From Rhodanobacter sp. (GTDB lineage Bacteria > Pseudomonadota > Gammaproteobacteria > Xanthomonadales > Rhodanobacteraceae), in assembly GCA_004298045.1 (NCBI GenBank), contig SCRM01000021.1, positions 186,001 through 250,000 on the forward strand: 64,000 nt of DNA, given 5' to 3'. Shown piece after piece: positions 1 to 8,267 of the stretch (its first letter is position 1; the number at the start of each line of letters is the position of its first letter). Made by a program: the position numbers and the translations under genes. The notes below the pieces were generated by a model. That model searched no databases. It was not told where the DNA came from and worked only from the letters and a program-made list of their open reading frames with translations.

Positions 1-82
1 CAGCGAGGCTCATGCTGCCCAAGCGGGCAGCAGCTTCGAACGCGCGCAAGGCGTTCAGCGAGGGCAGGTCACGATTCGACAT
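1..82 (-). CDS. LysR-family regulator, TrpI-like, N-terminus only
   Basis: Only the first 27 codons lie in the window; the gene runs off the left edge. Reading the minus strand from an ATG at 82 gives MSNRDLPSLNALRAFEAAAR and then LGSMSLA, which is the start of the winged helix-turn-helix of LysR regulators. It is divergent from trpB. In Pseudomonas the LysR protein TrpI, encoded divergently from trpBA, activates that operon with indoleglycerol phosphate as inducer, so a TrpI-like role is inferred from position and N-terminal likeness. The inducer-binding domain is not visible. Confidence 0.8.
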   Translation of the reverse strand, partial: MSNRDLPSLNALRAFEAAARLGSMSLA

Positions 83-157
83 GATGTGAGGTTAACTCAA
101 CCTTCGATGCAAGTTCTTCGCTTTTTTGCAGGCACTGGTGCCGATAGGGTGTGAGTA

Positions 158-171
158 TGTGGCATATGCCA
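158..171. promoter_or_regulatory. 14-bp perfect palindrome before trpB, candidate operator
   Basis: GTGGCATATGCCAC reads the same on both strands. It lies in the 112-bp divergent region between the LysR gene and trpB, ending 23 bp before the trpB ATG at 195. A second imperfect dyad, TGAG-N5-CTCA, lies at 87-99. Either could be a LysR-type site. The position so close to trpB would also suit a repressor or an mRNA hairpin. Confidence 0.4.
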
Positions 172-194
172 CGATGTGTCTTTACGGAGTCGAC

Positions 195-1406
195 ATGGCC
201 GAGGTTCTGGATTTCCACGCCTTCCCCGATGTGCAGGGCCGGTTTGGCCGCTTTGGTGGCAGCTACGTGGCCGAGACATTGATGGCGCCGCTGGCGGCGT
301 TGACCGAAGCCTATCTGCGTTTGCGCAAGGACCCCGCGTTCATCGCCGAGCTGGACCGCGACCTGGTGCACTACGTGGGCCGCCCCAGCCCGATCTACTT
401 TGCCGAGCGGCTCACCAGGCACGTTGGCGGCGCGCGCATCGTGCTCAAGCGCGAGGACCTGAACCACACCGGCGCGCACAAGATCAACAACACCGTGGGC
501 CAGGCGCTGGTGGCGCGCTACATGGGCAAGACCCGCATCATTGCCGAGACCGGCGCCGGCCAGCATGGCGTCGCCAGCGCGACCGTGGCGGCGCGGCTGG
601 GGCTCAAGTGCGTGGTGTACATGGGCGCCACCGACATCGAGCGGCAGAAGATCAACGTCTACCGCATGAAGATGCTCGGCGCCGAGGTGGTGCCGGTCAC
701 TTCCGGCTCGCAGACGCTGAAGGATGCCCTGAACGAGGCGATGCGCGACTGGGTCACCAACGTCGCCGACACCTACTACATCATCGGCACCGTTGCCGGC
801 CCGCATCCGTATCCGATGATGGTGCGCGATTTCAATGCCATCGTCGGGCGCGAGGCGCGTGCGCAAATGCTGGCCGAGTACGGCCGTCTGCCGGACGTGT
901 TGACGGCGTGCGTCGGTGGCGGTTCCAACGCCATGGGCCTGTTTTACGAGTTCCTGAACGACCGCGACGTGCGTATCGTTGGCGCCGAAGCCGGCGGTGA
1001 CGGCACTGCACCAGGCCACCACGCCGCCTCGCTGTCGCTCGGTCGTCCCGGCGTGCTGCACGGCAATCGCACCTATGTGCTGTGCGACGACAACGGCCAG
1101 ATCACCGAGACGCATTCGGTCTCCGCCGGCCTCGACTACCCCGGCGTCGGCCCCGAGCACGCGTTCCTGAAAGACGCCGGCCGCGCCGAGTACGTGGGCG
1201 TCACCGACGAGGAAGCGCTTGCCGCCTTTCACCTGCTGGCGCACACCGAAGGCATCCTGCCCGCGCTGGAATCCAGCCACGCGGTGGCGCAGGCGATCAA
1301 GCTCGCCCGCGAATACCCGAAGGACGGCATCGTGCTGTGCAACCTGTCGGGGCGCGGCGACAAGGATGTGCACACGATTGCCGCGCGCGAGGGGGTGAGG
1401 ATATGA
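195..1406 (+). CDS. trpB: Tryptophan synthase beta chain
   Basis: TrpB condenses indole with L-serine to give tryptophan, using PLP, in the alpha2-beta2 complex with TrpA. The 403-aa product has the [13 protein letters not shown] opening, the PLP lysine in [10 protein letters not shown], the catalytic glutamate in AETGAGQHG and the phosphate-binding loop GGGSNA, and is of family length. The reading frame is open upstream to a TTG at 126, but ATG 195 is preferred because GGAG at 186-189 is well spaced and the alignment starts there. It is followed by trpA after an 85-bp repeat-containing gap. Confidence 0.97.
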   Translation: MAEVLDFHAFPDVQGRFGRFGGSYVAETLMAPLAALTEAYLRLRKDPAFIAELDRDLVHYVGRPSPIYFAERLTRHVGGARIVLKREDLNHTGAHKINNTVGQALVARYMGKTRIIAETGAGQHGVASATVAARLGLKCVVYMGATDIERQKINVYRMKMLGAEVVPVTSGSQTLKDALNEAMRDWVTNVADTYYIIGTVAGPHPYPMMVRDFNAIVGREARAQMLAEYGRLPDVLTACVGGGSNAMGLFYEFLNDRDVRIVGAEAGGDGTAPGHHAASLSLGRPGVLHGNRTYVLCDDNGQITETHSVSAGLDYPGVGPEHAFLKDAGRAEYVGVTDEEALAAFHLLAHTEGILPALESSHAVAQAIKLAREYPKDGIVLCNLSGRGDKDVHTIAAREGVRI

Positions 1407-1410
1407 GCGT

Positions 1411-1528
1411 CGGATATGGGATCCGGGACTCAGCGGAGGCAGGCACGAACCCCGATGGGTACCGGTCATTTTTCTTGCGAGCAAGTGCGCCATGACGAAT
1501 CCCGAATCCCGAATCCCGAATCCCAATC
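1411..1528. repeat. GGGATTCGGGATT-type intergenic repeat, copy 1
   Basis: The trpB-trpA gap carries GGATATGGGATCCGGGACTC at 1413-1432 and, in opposite orientation, four iterations of a CGAATCC heptamer beginning at 1496. The two arms can pair. The same sequence type recurs at 25211-25364 and 38559-38735. From memory, such strings are common between genes in Xanthomonadales. The right arm runs into the coding sequence of trpA. Confidence 0.75.
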
Positions 1529-2325
1529 GCATCGACACCCGCTTCGCCCACCTCAAGGCCAACCATCGCGCCGGGCTCATTCCCTTCATTACGGCCGGCG
1601 ATCCGGCACCCGCGCACACCGTCGCGCTGATGCATGCGTTGGTTGCGGCCGGTGCGGATGCGATCGAGTTGGGGGTGCCGTTCTCCGATCCGATGGCCGA
1701 CGGCCCGGTAATCCAGCATGCGAGCGAGCGTGCCATTGCCAACGGCGTCGGCCTGGCCGACGTGCTCGGCTGGGTACACGCGTTTCGCGAGCGCGACAGC
1801 GACACTCCGGTGGTGCTCATGGGTTATTTGAATCCGGTCGAGATTCACGGCTACGAGCGCTTTGCGCAGGAGGCTGCCGCTGCGGGCGTGGACGGCGTAT
1901 TGCTGGTCGATTGCCCACTGGAGGAATCCGCCGTGCTCGCGCCACTGCGCGCGGCAGGGCTGCACCAGATTCTGCTGGCCGCGCCGACCACCGCGCCAGA
2001 GCGCTTGGCATCGCTGTGCCAGGCGGCCAACGGATTCCTCTATTACGTGTCGTTTGCCGGCATCACCGGCGCCGCAAGCCTGAGCGTGGGCGACATCGCC
2101 GCGCGCGTTGCCGATGTGCGTGCGCATGCGGCAGCGCCCGTTGCCGTCGGCTTCGGCGTGCGCGACGGTGAAAGTGCGCGCGCCATTGCGCAATTCGCCG
2201 ATGCGGTCGTGATCGGCAGCGCGCTGGTCGATCGTCTTGCCGGGGCGACGACGGTCGCGGACGTCACGCAGCGCGCCACGGCGTTCCTGGCGCCGATCCG
2301 TGCCGCACTGGATCGTCCGCGCTGA
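1492..2325 (+). CDS. trpA: Tryptophan synthase alpha chain
   Basis: TrpA cleaves indole-3-glycerol phosphate and passes indole through a tunnel to TrpB. The 277-aa product has ELGVPFSDPMADGP (catalytic Glu and Asp), FAGITG and the phosphate-binding VGFGVRDGE, typical of the family. Homologues usually start at about NRIDTRFAHLKA. Here no start codon exists at that point, and the only usable ATG (1492) lies 11 codons earlier, so the first residues MTNPESRIPNP are encoded by the intergenic repeat. No convincing Shine-Dalgarno sequence precedes it. It probably shares the trpB transcript. Confidence 0.96.
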   Translation: MTNPESRIPNPNRIDTRFAHLKANHRAGLIPFITAGDPAPAHTVALMHALVAAGADAIELGVPFSDPMADGPVIQHASERAIANGVGLADVLGWVHAFRERDSDTPVVLMGYLNPVEIHGYERFAQEAAAAGVDGVLLVDCPLEESAVLAPLRAAGLHQILLAAPTTAPERLASLCQAANGFLYYVSFAGITGAASLSVGDIAARVADVRAHAAAPVAVGFGVRDGESARAIAQFADAVVIGSALVDRLAGATTVADVTQRATAFLAPIRAALDRPR

Positions 2326-2363
2326 CCACACGCCGGCGTCCGGATCGGTGTAGCCAAGTTCGC

Positions 2364-2388
2364 TAGAATGGGCAACTCGTACAAGGGG
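2364..2388 (+). promoter_or_regulatory. accD -10 element and ribosome-binding site
   Basis: TAGAAT at 2364-2369 fits a sigma-70 -10 box and would start a transcript near 2376. AAGGGG at about 2383-2388 is a ribosome-binding site for ATG 2394. The -35 is not obvious. The arrangement suggests accD has its own promoter, although it follows trpA by only 68 bp. Confidence 0.5.
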
Positions 2389-2393
2389 TTCCC

Positions 2394-3263
2394 ATGAACT
2401 GGCTGCAGAAAATCATGACGCCGCGCGTGCATCCGCAAAGTGCGGTAGCGGGCAAAGGCAAGGTTCCCGAAGGCGTGTGGGAGAAGTGCGGCGGCTGCGG
2501 CTCGGTGCTGTACAAGCCCGAGCTCGAGCGCAACCTGATGGTGTGCCCCAAGTGTGGACACCACCACGCCATCCGTGCCCGTACGCGGCTTGCCGCGCTG
2601 CTCGACGCTGGCTCCGGCAGGGAGCTTTGGGCTGGCATGGAGGCGGTGGACCCGCTGAAATTCCGCGACACCAAGAAGTACCGCGACCGCATTGCCGCTG
2701 CGCAGAAAAAAAGCGGTGAAAAGGACGCCTTGGTCGTCATGAGCGGCAAACTCAAGGACATGCCGCTGATCGCCACTGCCTTCGAATTTGCCTATATGGG
2801 CGGCTCGATGGGTTCCGTCGTCGGTGAAAAGTTCACTCGCGCCGCCGAGCGCGCGCTGGCGGACAAGAGCGCCTTGGTCGGGTTCACCGCTACCGGCGGC
2901 GCGCGCATGCAGGAGGCGTTGTTTTCGTTGCTGCAGATGGCCAAGACTTCGGCCGCGCTCGCGCGCTTGCGCCAGGCTGGGGTGCCCTACATCAGTGTGT
3001 TGACCAACCCGACTACCGGCGGCGTATCGGCCAGCCTCGCCATGCTCGGCGACATCAATATCGGCGAGCCCAAGGCGCTGATCGGTTTTGCCGGCCCGCG
3101 CGTGATCGAACAGACCGTGCGCGAAACGTTGCCGGAAGGCTTCCAACGCTCGGAGTTCCTGGTTGAGCACGGCGCCATCGACCTCATCGTCGATCGCCGC
3201 GAAATGCGGGACAAGCTGGCCGACTTGCTGCGGGTACTCAAGCAGCTGCCACGCGCGGCCTGA
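2394..3263 (+). CDS. accD: Acetyl-CoA carboxylase carboxyltransferase beta subunit
   Basis: AccD, with AccA, transfers the carboxyl group from carboxybiotin to acetyl-CoA to make malonyl-CoA, the first committed step of fatty-acid synthesis. The 289-aa protein has the N-terminal four-cysteine zinc finger (CGGC near residue 34 and CPKCGHH near 53), then a crotonase-fold domain with [10 protein letters not shown] and [12 protein letters not shown]. Length and start match the family. The trpBA-accD neighbourhood is shared with other gammaproteobacteria. Confidence 0.97.
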   Translation: MNWLQKIMTPRVHPQSAVAGKGKVPEGVWEKCGGCGSVLYKPELERNLMVCPKCGHHHAIRARTRLAALLDAGSGRELWAGMEAVDPLKFRDTKKYRDRIAAAQKKSGEKDALVVMSGKLKDMPLIATAFEFAYMGGSMGSVVGEKFTRAAERALADKSALVGFTATGGARMQEALFSLLQMAKTSAALARLRQAGVPYISVLTNPTTGGVSASLAMLGDINIGEPKALIGFAGPRVIEQTVRETLPEGFQRSEFLVEHGAIDLIVDRREMRDKLADLLRVLKQLPRAA

Positions 3264-3505
3264 AGCCCGCGGCCAGCCTGCTACGGCTGCCGCCTGCGGG
3301 CGGCAGCTTCGCGTCCGGCGTCCAGTTTTCCACAGGCGGTGTGGATGAGTGCCTCGCAAGTCTGTGGACAACTCCTGCTGACGGGTTGCCATTCAGGCGT
3401 TTGGCTCTCTTTGCCGAAGACCTGCGCAGTTGGTCGGCTGACGCGGCTTGCCGGGAACAGCGCCCGAAACGTTAGACTCAATGTCTCGTTTCCGGAGGAC
3501 CCCGC

Positions 3506-3931
3506 ATGAAAAGCCTGCTGCTGGTGATTGCCCTGGCCTCGATGCCCGTCCTGGCGCAAGGCGCCGAACTGCCGACCACCGCTGCCCCGGAGGGCACCAG
3601 GGTCTACGTCATCAGCCCGGCCGACGGCGCCACGGTCCGCTCTCCGGTCACGGTGCGCTTCGGCTTGTCCGGCATGGGCGTCGCCCCGGCCGGCATGGCC
3701 AAGGCGCACACCGGGCATCACCACCTGTTGGTGGACATGGACACGCTGCCGGCGGCCGGCCAGCCGATCCCGACCGACGCGCAGCATCGCCATTTCGGCG
3801 GCGGCCAGACCGAGACCGCGCTGGAACTTGCGCCGGGCACGCACACCCTGCAACTGGAGCTGGGCGATGCGAATCACGTGCCGTTCGTGCCGGCCGTGGT
3901 CTCGCGCAAGATTACCATTCACGTGGAGTGA
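3506..3931 (+). CDS. DUF4399 periplasmic protein
   Basis: This 141-aa protein starts with a cleavable signal peptide (MKSLLLVIALASMPVLAQG) and continues as one small domain of the DUF4399 type: YVISPADGATVRSPVTVRFG, a His-rich GHHHLLVDMDTLP, then LAPGTHTLQLELGD. Its function is unknown; the clustered histidines could bind a metal, which is speculation. GGAGGA at 3494-3499 supports ATG 3506. It stands alone between accD and gltX. The 242 bp before it hold no other gene that I can see. Confidence 0.85.
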   Translation: MKSLLLVIALASMPVLAQGAELPTTAAPEGTRVYVISPADGATVRSPVTVRFGLSGMGVAPAGMAKAHTGHHHLLVDMDTLPAAGQPIPTDAQHRHFGGGQTETALELAPGTHTLQLELGDANHVPFVPAVVSRKITIHVE

Positions 3932-4004
3932 CAGCGCCACAGCGGATCGGGCAGGGGAGCGGATCGGCTAAAATGCTTGGCTTTGCCGCTTCAGACTCAA
4001 AGTC

Positions 4005-5405
4005 ATGACCATGCGCACCCGTTTCGCCCCCAGTCCCACCGGCTTCCTGCACATCGGCGGCGCGCGCACCGCCTTGTATTGCTGGCTGGAAGCGCGGCGG
4101 CATGGTGGCGAGTTCGTGTTGCGCATCGAGGACACCGATCGCGAACGTTCGACCGATGCGGCGGTAAAAGCCATCCTCGATGCGATGGCGTGGCTCGATC
4201 TCAACGCCGACGCGGCGCCGGTGTACCAGACGCAGCGCCTGGCGCGCTACACCGAGGTGGCCAACCGCCTGCTGGCCGAAGGCAAGGCGTACTACGCCTA
4301 CGAGAGCAAGGAAGAGATCGAGGCGATGCGCGAAGCGGCGATGGCGAAGGGCGAGAAGCCCCGCTACAACGGCTACTACCGCGACCGCAACGAGCCGTAC
4401 CGCGACGATCCGAACCGGGTGATCCGGTTCAAGAACCCGACCGCAGGCACGGTGGTGTTCGAGGACAAGGTGAAGGGCCGCATCGAGATCGCCAACAGTG
4501 AGCTGGATGATCTCGTGATTTTCCGCTCCGACGGTTGGCCCACCTACAACTTTGCCGTGGTGGTGGACGACACCGACATGGGTATCACTGAGGTGATCCG
4601 CGGCGACGACCATGTCAACAACACGCCGCGCCAGATCAACATCTACCATGCGCTCGGCGCACCGGTGCCGACTTTTGCGCACCTGCCGATGATTCTGGAC
4701 ATCCACGGCAAGAAGCTCTCCAAGCGCACCAATTCGGTCAGCGTCATGGAGTACCGCGAGGAGGGTTACCTGCCGCATGCCATCCTCAATTACCTCGTGC
4801 GGCTGGGTTGGTCGCATGGGGATCAGGAGATTTTTTCGCGCACGGAGATGACGGCGTTGTTTGATATCGGCGACGTCAACAAGGCGGCGTCGCGGTTCGA
4901 CATCGAAAAGCTGAAGTGGCTCAACCAGCATTACCTGAAAACCGACGAGCCCGCGGCGCTGGTGCCCGAGTTTGCCTGGCATCTCGCCCGCGCCGGCATC
5001 GACGCGACACGCGGCCCGGCGCCAGCCGAGGTAATCGTCGCCTTGCGTGACCGCGTGCACACGCTGAAGGAAATGGCCGAGCGCGCGAAGATCTGGTACG
5101 GCCCGATCACCGACTGGGACGAAAAGGCCGTCACCAAGCACCTCAAGACCCCGACGGGCGCCGCCGTGCTGGAAGCTGCGAAGCCGCTTCTGGCGGCCGT
5201 GGCGTGGAACCCGCTGGCGATCCATCCGCTGGTCGAACAGCTGGCCGCGCACCTCGAAGTGGGCATGGGCAAGATCGCGCAACCATTGCGTGTGGCCATG
5301 ACCGGTACGCAAGTGTCGCCGTCGATCGAGGACACGATCTACCTCACCGGCCGCGACGAGGCACTCCGGCGCATCGACTACGCGCTGGCGCTCGCGCGCG
5401 GCTAG
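4005..5405 (+). CDS. gltX: Glutamyl-tRNA synthetase
   Basis: GltX charges tRNA-Glu with glutamate in the cytoplasm. The 466-aa class I synthetase shows the HIGH-type signature in [20 protein letters not shown] and the KMSKS-type loop as KKLSKR, with an anticodon-binding helical C-terminus. ATG 4005 gives MTMRTRF, the usual beginning; a second ATG at 4011 is possible. A -10-like TAAAAT lies at 3969-3974. The next gene starts 10 bp after its stop. Confidence 0.97.
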   Translation: MTMRTRFAPSPTGFLHIGGARTALYCWLEARRHGGEFVLRIEDTDRERSTDAAVKAILDAMAWLDLNADAAPVYQTQRLARYTEVANRLLAEGKAYYAYESKEEIEAMREAAMAKGEKPRYNGYYRDRNEPYRDDPNRVIRFKNPTAGTVVFEDKVKGRIEIANSELDDLVIFRSDGWPTYNFAVVVDDTDMGITEVIRGDDHVNNTPRQINIYHALGAPVPTFAHLPMILDIHGKKLSKRTNSVSVMEYREEGYLPHAILNYLVRLGWSHGDQEIFSRTEMTALFDIGDVNKAASRFDIEKLKWLNQHYLKTDEPAALVPEFAWHLARAGIDATRGPAPAEVIVALRDRVHTLKEMAERAKIWYGPITDWDEKAVTKHLKTPTGAAVLEAAKPLLAAVAWNPLAIHPLVEQLAAHLEVGMGKIAQPLRVAMTGTQVSPSIEDTIYLTGRDEALRRIDYALALARG

Positions 5406-5415
5406 GTCACGCATC

Positions 5416-5694
5416 GTGGACGAGCTCCTGGCTCGCGCGATGCAGGGCGTCGATCCGGACGCGCCGGATGCTTTCTGGCAGATTTTTGCCAACCTCATGG
5501 CGATGGTGCCGTGGGTTGCGCTTATGTGGTGGAACCTGGCGTTTGTCGCGGTGGGCGCGCTGCTTGGCTGGTGGCGCGGACGGCTGTGGGAAGGCGTTGC
5601 TTGGGCGTGGGTGCTCGGGCCAATCGGGTGGTTGGTTTTACTCGCCCGCACACGGCGACATGCCACCCCGCCTCCGCTACCGCACCGGCGCTGA
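5416..5694 (+). CDS. Small membrane protein, unknown function
   Basis: This 92-aa frame opens with GTG at 5416, 10 bp after gltX, and is probably translated from the gltX transcript. It has two hydrophobic segments (about residues 28-50 and 60-77), a central GWWRGRLWEG and a proline/arginine-rich tail. I do not recognise a family. Tryptophan-rich membrane sequence and tight spacing make it more likely real than chance, but the support is moderate. Confidence 0.6.
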   Translation: MDELLARAMQGVDPDAPDAFWQIFANLMAMVPWVALMWWNLAFVAVGALLGWWRGRLWEGVAWAWVLGPIGWLVLLARTRRHATPPPLPHRR

Positions 5695-5745
5695 TTTCGC
5701 TGGCGCACGGCGCGACAGGTATGATCGTTGAGGGAGATCGCCGTG

Positions 5746-6228
5746 ATGCATGAAACCGCCACCCACCTGCAGCTGCAACACACACATCATCACGATGCGA
5801 AGGGTTTTGTGCGCGAGGTGGAGCACGTCAGCGAGGAGCGCGGCCTGCGGCTGACCCCGTTGCGCATGGAGGTGCTCGAACTGATCGCGGCAGCCACCAA
5901 GCCGGTGAAGGCCTACGATCTGCTCGACCAACTGCGCGAAAAGCACGGCAATGCGGCGCCGCCCACGGTGTATCGCGCGCTGGATTTCCTGCTCGAACAG
6001 CGGTTCATCCACAAACTCGAATCGATCAACGCCTACGTCTCCTGCCACCACCCGGCGCAGGCGCATCAGGTGCCGTTCCTGATTTGCGACGTGTGCGCCA
6101 GTGCCGAGGAGGTGTGCGACCCGCGCGTGGCCGCGCTGATCGACGCACAGGCGCAGGCGCTCGGCTTTCAGGCGCTGGCGCAGACGCTTGAAGTGCATGG
6201 CGTCTGCAAGCGCTGTCGCAAACGCTGA
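5746..6228 (+). CDS. zur: Fur-family zinc uptake regulator Zur
   Basis: Zur is a dimeric repressor that binds DNA when loaded with zinc and controls zinc uptake and storage genes. The 160-aa product has the Fur winged helix (RLTPLRMEVLELI, PPTVYRALDFLLEQ) and two C-terminal CxxC pairs (CDVC, CKRC) for structural zinc, with a His-rich N-terminus. It looks like Zur rather than Fur because of those cysteines and because a Zur-type box precedes the next gene. ATG 5746 is chosen over upstream TTG 5728 because AGGGAG at 5731-5736 fits it. Confidence 0.9.
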   Translation: MHETATHLQLQHTHHHDAKGFVREVEHVSEERGLRLTPLRMEVLELIAAATKPVKAYDLLDQLREKHGNAAPPTVYRALDFLLEQRFIHKLESINAYVSCHHPAQAHQVPFLICDVCASAEEVCDPRVAALIDAQAQALGFQALAQTLEVHGVCKRCRKR

Positions 6229-6259
6229 CTGAATGGCGCGATACGCCACTTGCCGCGGC

Positions 6260-6282
6260 GAAACGTTATAAAGTAACATCCC
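6260..6282. promoter_or_regulatory. Zur box
   Basis: The 23-bp site GAAACGTTATA-AAG-TAACATCCC matches the enterobacterial Zur consensus (GAAATGTTATA, then WTATAACATTTC) at about 18 of 23 positions. It ends 3 bp before the ATG of the MerC-like gene at 6286. TATAAA within it (6267-6272) could itself be the -10, which would make the transcript nearly leaderless and put Zur directly over the promoter. Confidence 0.8.
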
Positions 6283-6285
6283 GTT

Positions 6286-6765
6286 ATGGACAACGTGGAT
6301 ACTTCAGTCGCGCTCGATGGCCGTCTGCCAGACGGCTCGGCGGTTTCGGCTTGCGCGCCGGCAAGGGCCACACACACGCATGGGTGGGACGCTGCCGATC
6401 GCGTGGGCGCCACGGCTTCGTTCCTGTGCGCCATCCATTGTGCCCTATTGCCGTTTGTGCTGACGGCGTTGCCGCTGGTCGGCCTGGGGTTTCTCGCCAG
6501 CCATCGGTTTGAGCGTTATTTCGTGTTGTTTGCCGTCGCACTGGCGTTGCTGGCGCTGATCACGGGTTACCGGCGGCACCGCCGGGCGTTGCCGTTGCGG
6601 TTGGCACTGCCGGGCCTGGCGTTGTTGCTGCTTGGCGTGACTTGGGCCGAGGCGTATCCGATCGTGCTGCATGCCACGTTGGTGACCTGTGGCGGGTTGC
6701 TGGTGGCGTCCGGGCATTTCGTCAACCTGTGGATCGACCGCAGGCGCGGGCATTGCGCACATTGA
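6286..6765 (+). CDS. MerC-domain membrane protein, probably Zur-regulated
   Basis: This 159-aa inner-membrane protein belongs to the MerC family: a cysteine pair in FLCAIHCALLP on the first membrane helix and about four hydrophobic segments. MerC proteins move Hg(II) inward in mercury operons, but no other mer gene is present here. Location behind zur and a Zur box points to zinc or a related divalent metal as substrate; this is inference. The leader lacks a Shine-Dalgarno sequence, which fits leaderless translation from the promoter embedded in the Zur box. Confidence 0.8.
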   Translation: MDNVDTSVALDGRLPDGSAVSACAPARATHTHGWDAADRVGATASFLCAIHCALLPFVLTALPLVGLGFLASHRFERYFVLFAVALALLALITGYRRHRRALPLRLALPGLALLLLGVTWAEAYPIVLHATLVTCGGLLVASGHFVNLWIDRRRGHCAH

Positions 6766-6809
6766 TGCGGTGATTGTGTAACGCGGCAGGCGGTTCCTAG
6801 CATGATTGG

Positions 6810-7772
6810 ATGAGCGCAAACCCCGCCCACGATGACGCTGCGGCCCACGCGTCAGCGTCGCAGCACTACCTCCACCATCACGATCATGCGCTGCCTCCGG
6901 CCGTGCGCGGGCGCAAGTTGCTGATCGCGTTTTTGCTCACCACGATGATGATGATCGCCGAGATCGTGGGTGGGCTGTGGTCGGGCTCGTTGGCGCTCCT
7001 GACCGATGGCGGCCACATGATGGTGGACGCGCTCGCCCTGTTGATGGCGTTTGCCGGCGCGCGGCTCGCCCTGCGCCCGGCCGATGCCAAACGCAGTTAC
7101 GGCTATGGGCGCATGGAGGTCCTGGTCGGCTTCGTCAACGCGCTCAGCCAGTTCGTGTTGGTGGGCTGGGTGGTGTATGAGGCGTTCGACCGGCTGCTGC
7201 ATCCTGACAGGATCTTGTCCGGCATGATGCTGGTGGTGGCGCTGGTCGGGCTGGTCGTCAATGTGCTGGTGCTGCGCAGCCTGCATACCCATGCGCATGA
7301 CGACATGAACGCTGCCGGGGCTTCGCTGCACGTGTTGGGCGACCTGCTTGGTTCGGTCGCGGCAGTGCTGGCTGCGCTGGCGATCCAGGCGTTCGGGTGG
7401 CTGTGGATGGATCCGACCTTGTCGATCCTGGTGGCGATCCTGATCCTGGCCAGTGCGTGGCGCTTGTTGCGGCGCTCGGCGCATATCTTGCTCGAAGGCG
7501 TGCCCGAAGGGTTGGACAGCGCGACAGTGGAGGCGGCATTGCGCAGCGCCGACCCGGCCATCCGCGACATCCATCATTTGCACGTGTGGCAACTGGCCTC
7601 CGGCTCGCGCATGGCTACCTTGCACGCCGTGGTGGAAGACCCGGCTGGCGGCGCGCGCGCGCTGCGTGCCATCAACCAGTTGCTGCTGGAGCGCTTCGAG
7701 ATCCGACATGTCACGGTGCAGATCGATCCTGGCCCGTGCGCCGATCACGACGAGCACTGCGCCCACGATTGA
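6810..7772 (+). CDS. Cation diffusion facilitator, ZitB-like zinc exporter
   Basis: This 320-aa CDF transporter exports Zn(II) or similar ions by proton antiport. It has a His-rich N-terminus (HHHDH), six predicted membrane helices, the HxxxD site in LLTDGGHMMVD on helix 2 and a second one in LHVLGDLLGS on helix 5, and a cytoplasmic C-terminal domain with HHLHVWQL. It lies 44 bp after the MerC-like gene, completing a zinc module of sensor, putative importer and exporter. No separate Zur box was found directly before it. Confidence 0.92.
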   Translation: MSANPAHDDAAAHASASQHYLHHHDHALPPAVRGRKLLIAFLLTTMMMIAEIVGGLWSGSLALLTDGGHMMVDALALLMAFAGARLALRPADAKRSYGYGRMEVLVGFVNALSQFVLVGWVVYEAFDRLLHPDRILSGMMLVVALVGLVVNVLVLRSLHTHAHDDMNAAGASLHVLGDLLGSVAAVLAALAIQAFGWLWMDPTLSILVAILILASAWRLLRRSAHILLEGVPEGLDSATVEAALRSADPAIRDIHHLHVWQLASGSRMATLHAVVEDPAGGARALRAINQLLLERFEIRHVTVQIDPGPCADHDEHCAHD

Positions 7773-7847
7773 TGCGTTCCGCTGCGCTATGGCTGGCAGT
7801 GCCGGCGCTGGTATCATGGCCAGCCAACACGCATCGAGGAGATTTTC

Positions 7848-8009
7848 ATGGGCAAGGGTGACCGCAAGACCCGCCGTGGCAAGACCTATCGTGGCAGCTA
7901 CGGCAACAAGCGCGTGCACGCTGTGCGTCCGGTCGTAGTCGGCGCCAAGGCGACGGCGGTGAAACCGGTGGCAGCCAAGAAAGCCGCGCCGAAGAAAAAA
8001 TCCGCCTGA
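7848..8009 (+). CDS. Small ribosomal subunit protein bTHX
   Basis: This 53-aa, strongly basic protein begins MGKGDRKTRRGKTYRGSYGN, the conserved signature of bTHX, a small peptide of the 30S head. A lysine/alanine-rich tail follows (AAKKAAPKKKSA). GAGGAG at 7836-7841 is an excellent ribosome-binding site, and a strong terminator follows 22 bp after the stop, so it is probably a monocistronic unit. Confidence 0.93.
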   Translation: MGKGDRKTRRGKTYRGSYGNKRVHAVRPVVVGAKATAVKPVAAKKAAPKKKSA

Positions 8010-8031
8010 TCCGCATTCGGCAGCACGCATG

Positions 8032-8057
8032 AAAAACCCCGCCTCGGCGGGGTTTTT
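8032..8057 (+). terminator. Intrinsic terminator after bTHX
   Basis: A CCCCGCC/GGCGGGG stem with a tiny loop is flanked by five A and five T, so it can act in both directions. It follows the bTHX stop by 22 bp and insulates the his operon promoter. Confidence 0.93.
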
Positions 8058-8208
8058 CGCGTCTGGGGTTCGCAGAAGGCTTGACGGTTTCAGCCCAGTG
8101 CGCTTTTGGCCGGGTGGTATCGCGTGCCGGAACCCGGCTTCCTGCAGACATCCGAGGCGACGCCAGCCCCGATGCACCGCCAATCCTTCAGAACCCCGCT
8201 TCGCCCTG

Positions 8209-8237
8209 TTGCGCTGCGTCGCAGCATCCCGTAGAAT
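8209..8237 (+). promoter_or_regulatory. his operon promoter
   Basis: TTGCGC (8209-8214) and TAGAAT (8232-8237) are separated by 17 bp, a good sigma-70 match. The transcript would begin near 8244, about 24 nt before the first start codon. The 258-bp gap upstream of the operon otherwise holds only the bTHX terminator. No histidine-rich leader peptide or attenuator was seen. Confidence 0.65.
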
Positions 8238-8246
8238 CGCTAACCA

Positions 8247-8266
8247 ATGTATTAACGCATTAACAC
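8247..8266. promoter_or_regulatory. Candidate operator for the TrpR-family his regulator
   Basis: The sequence ATGTATTAACGCATTAACAC contains two ATTAAC half-sites 8 bp apart and is strikingly AT-rich for this genome. It covers the expected transcription start and ends 1 bp before the ATG of the TrpR-like gene, so it is well placed for autorepression. Confidence 0.55.
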
Positions 8267-8267
8267 G

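Noticed and set aside
85-100. A CRP/Clp site (TGTGA-N6-TCACA) in the trpB upstream region
   Set aside because: TGTGA is present but the right half reads CTCAA, too poor a match.
6286-6765. Mercury-resistance operon
   Set aside because: Only a MerC-type protein is present. No merA, merT, merP or MerR is adjacent, and the regulatory site is of Zur type.
8010-8267. Histidine attenuator with leader peptide
   Set aside because: No short frame with consecutive His codons and no terminator/antiterminator pair was found before hisG.
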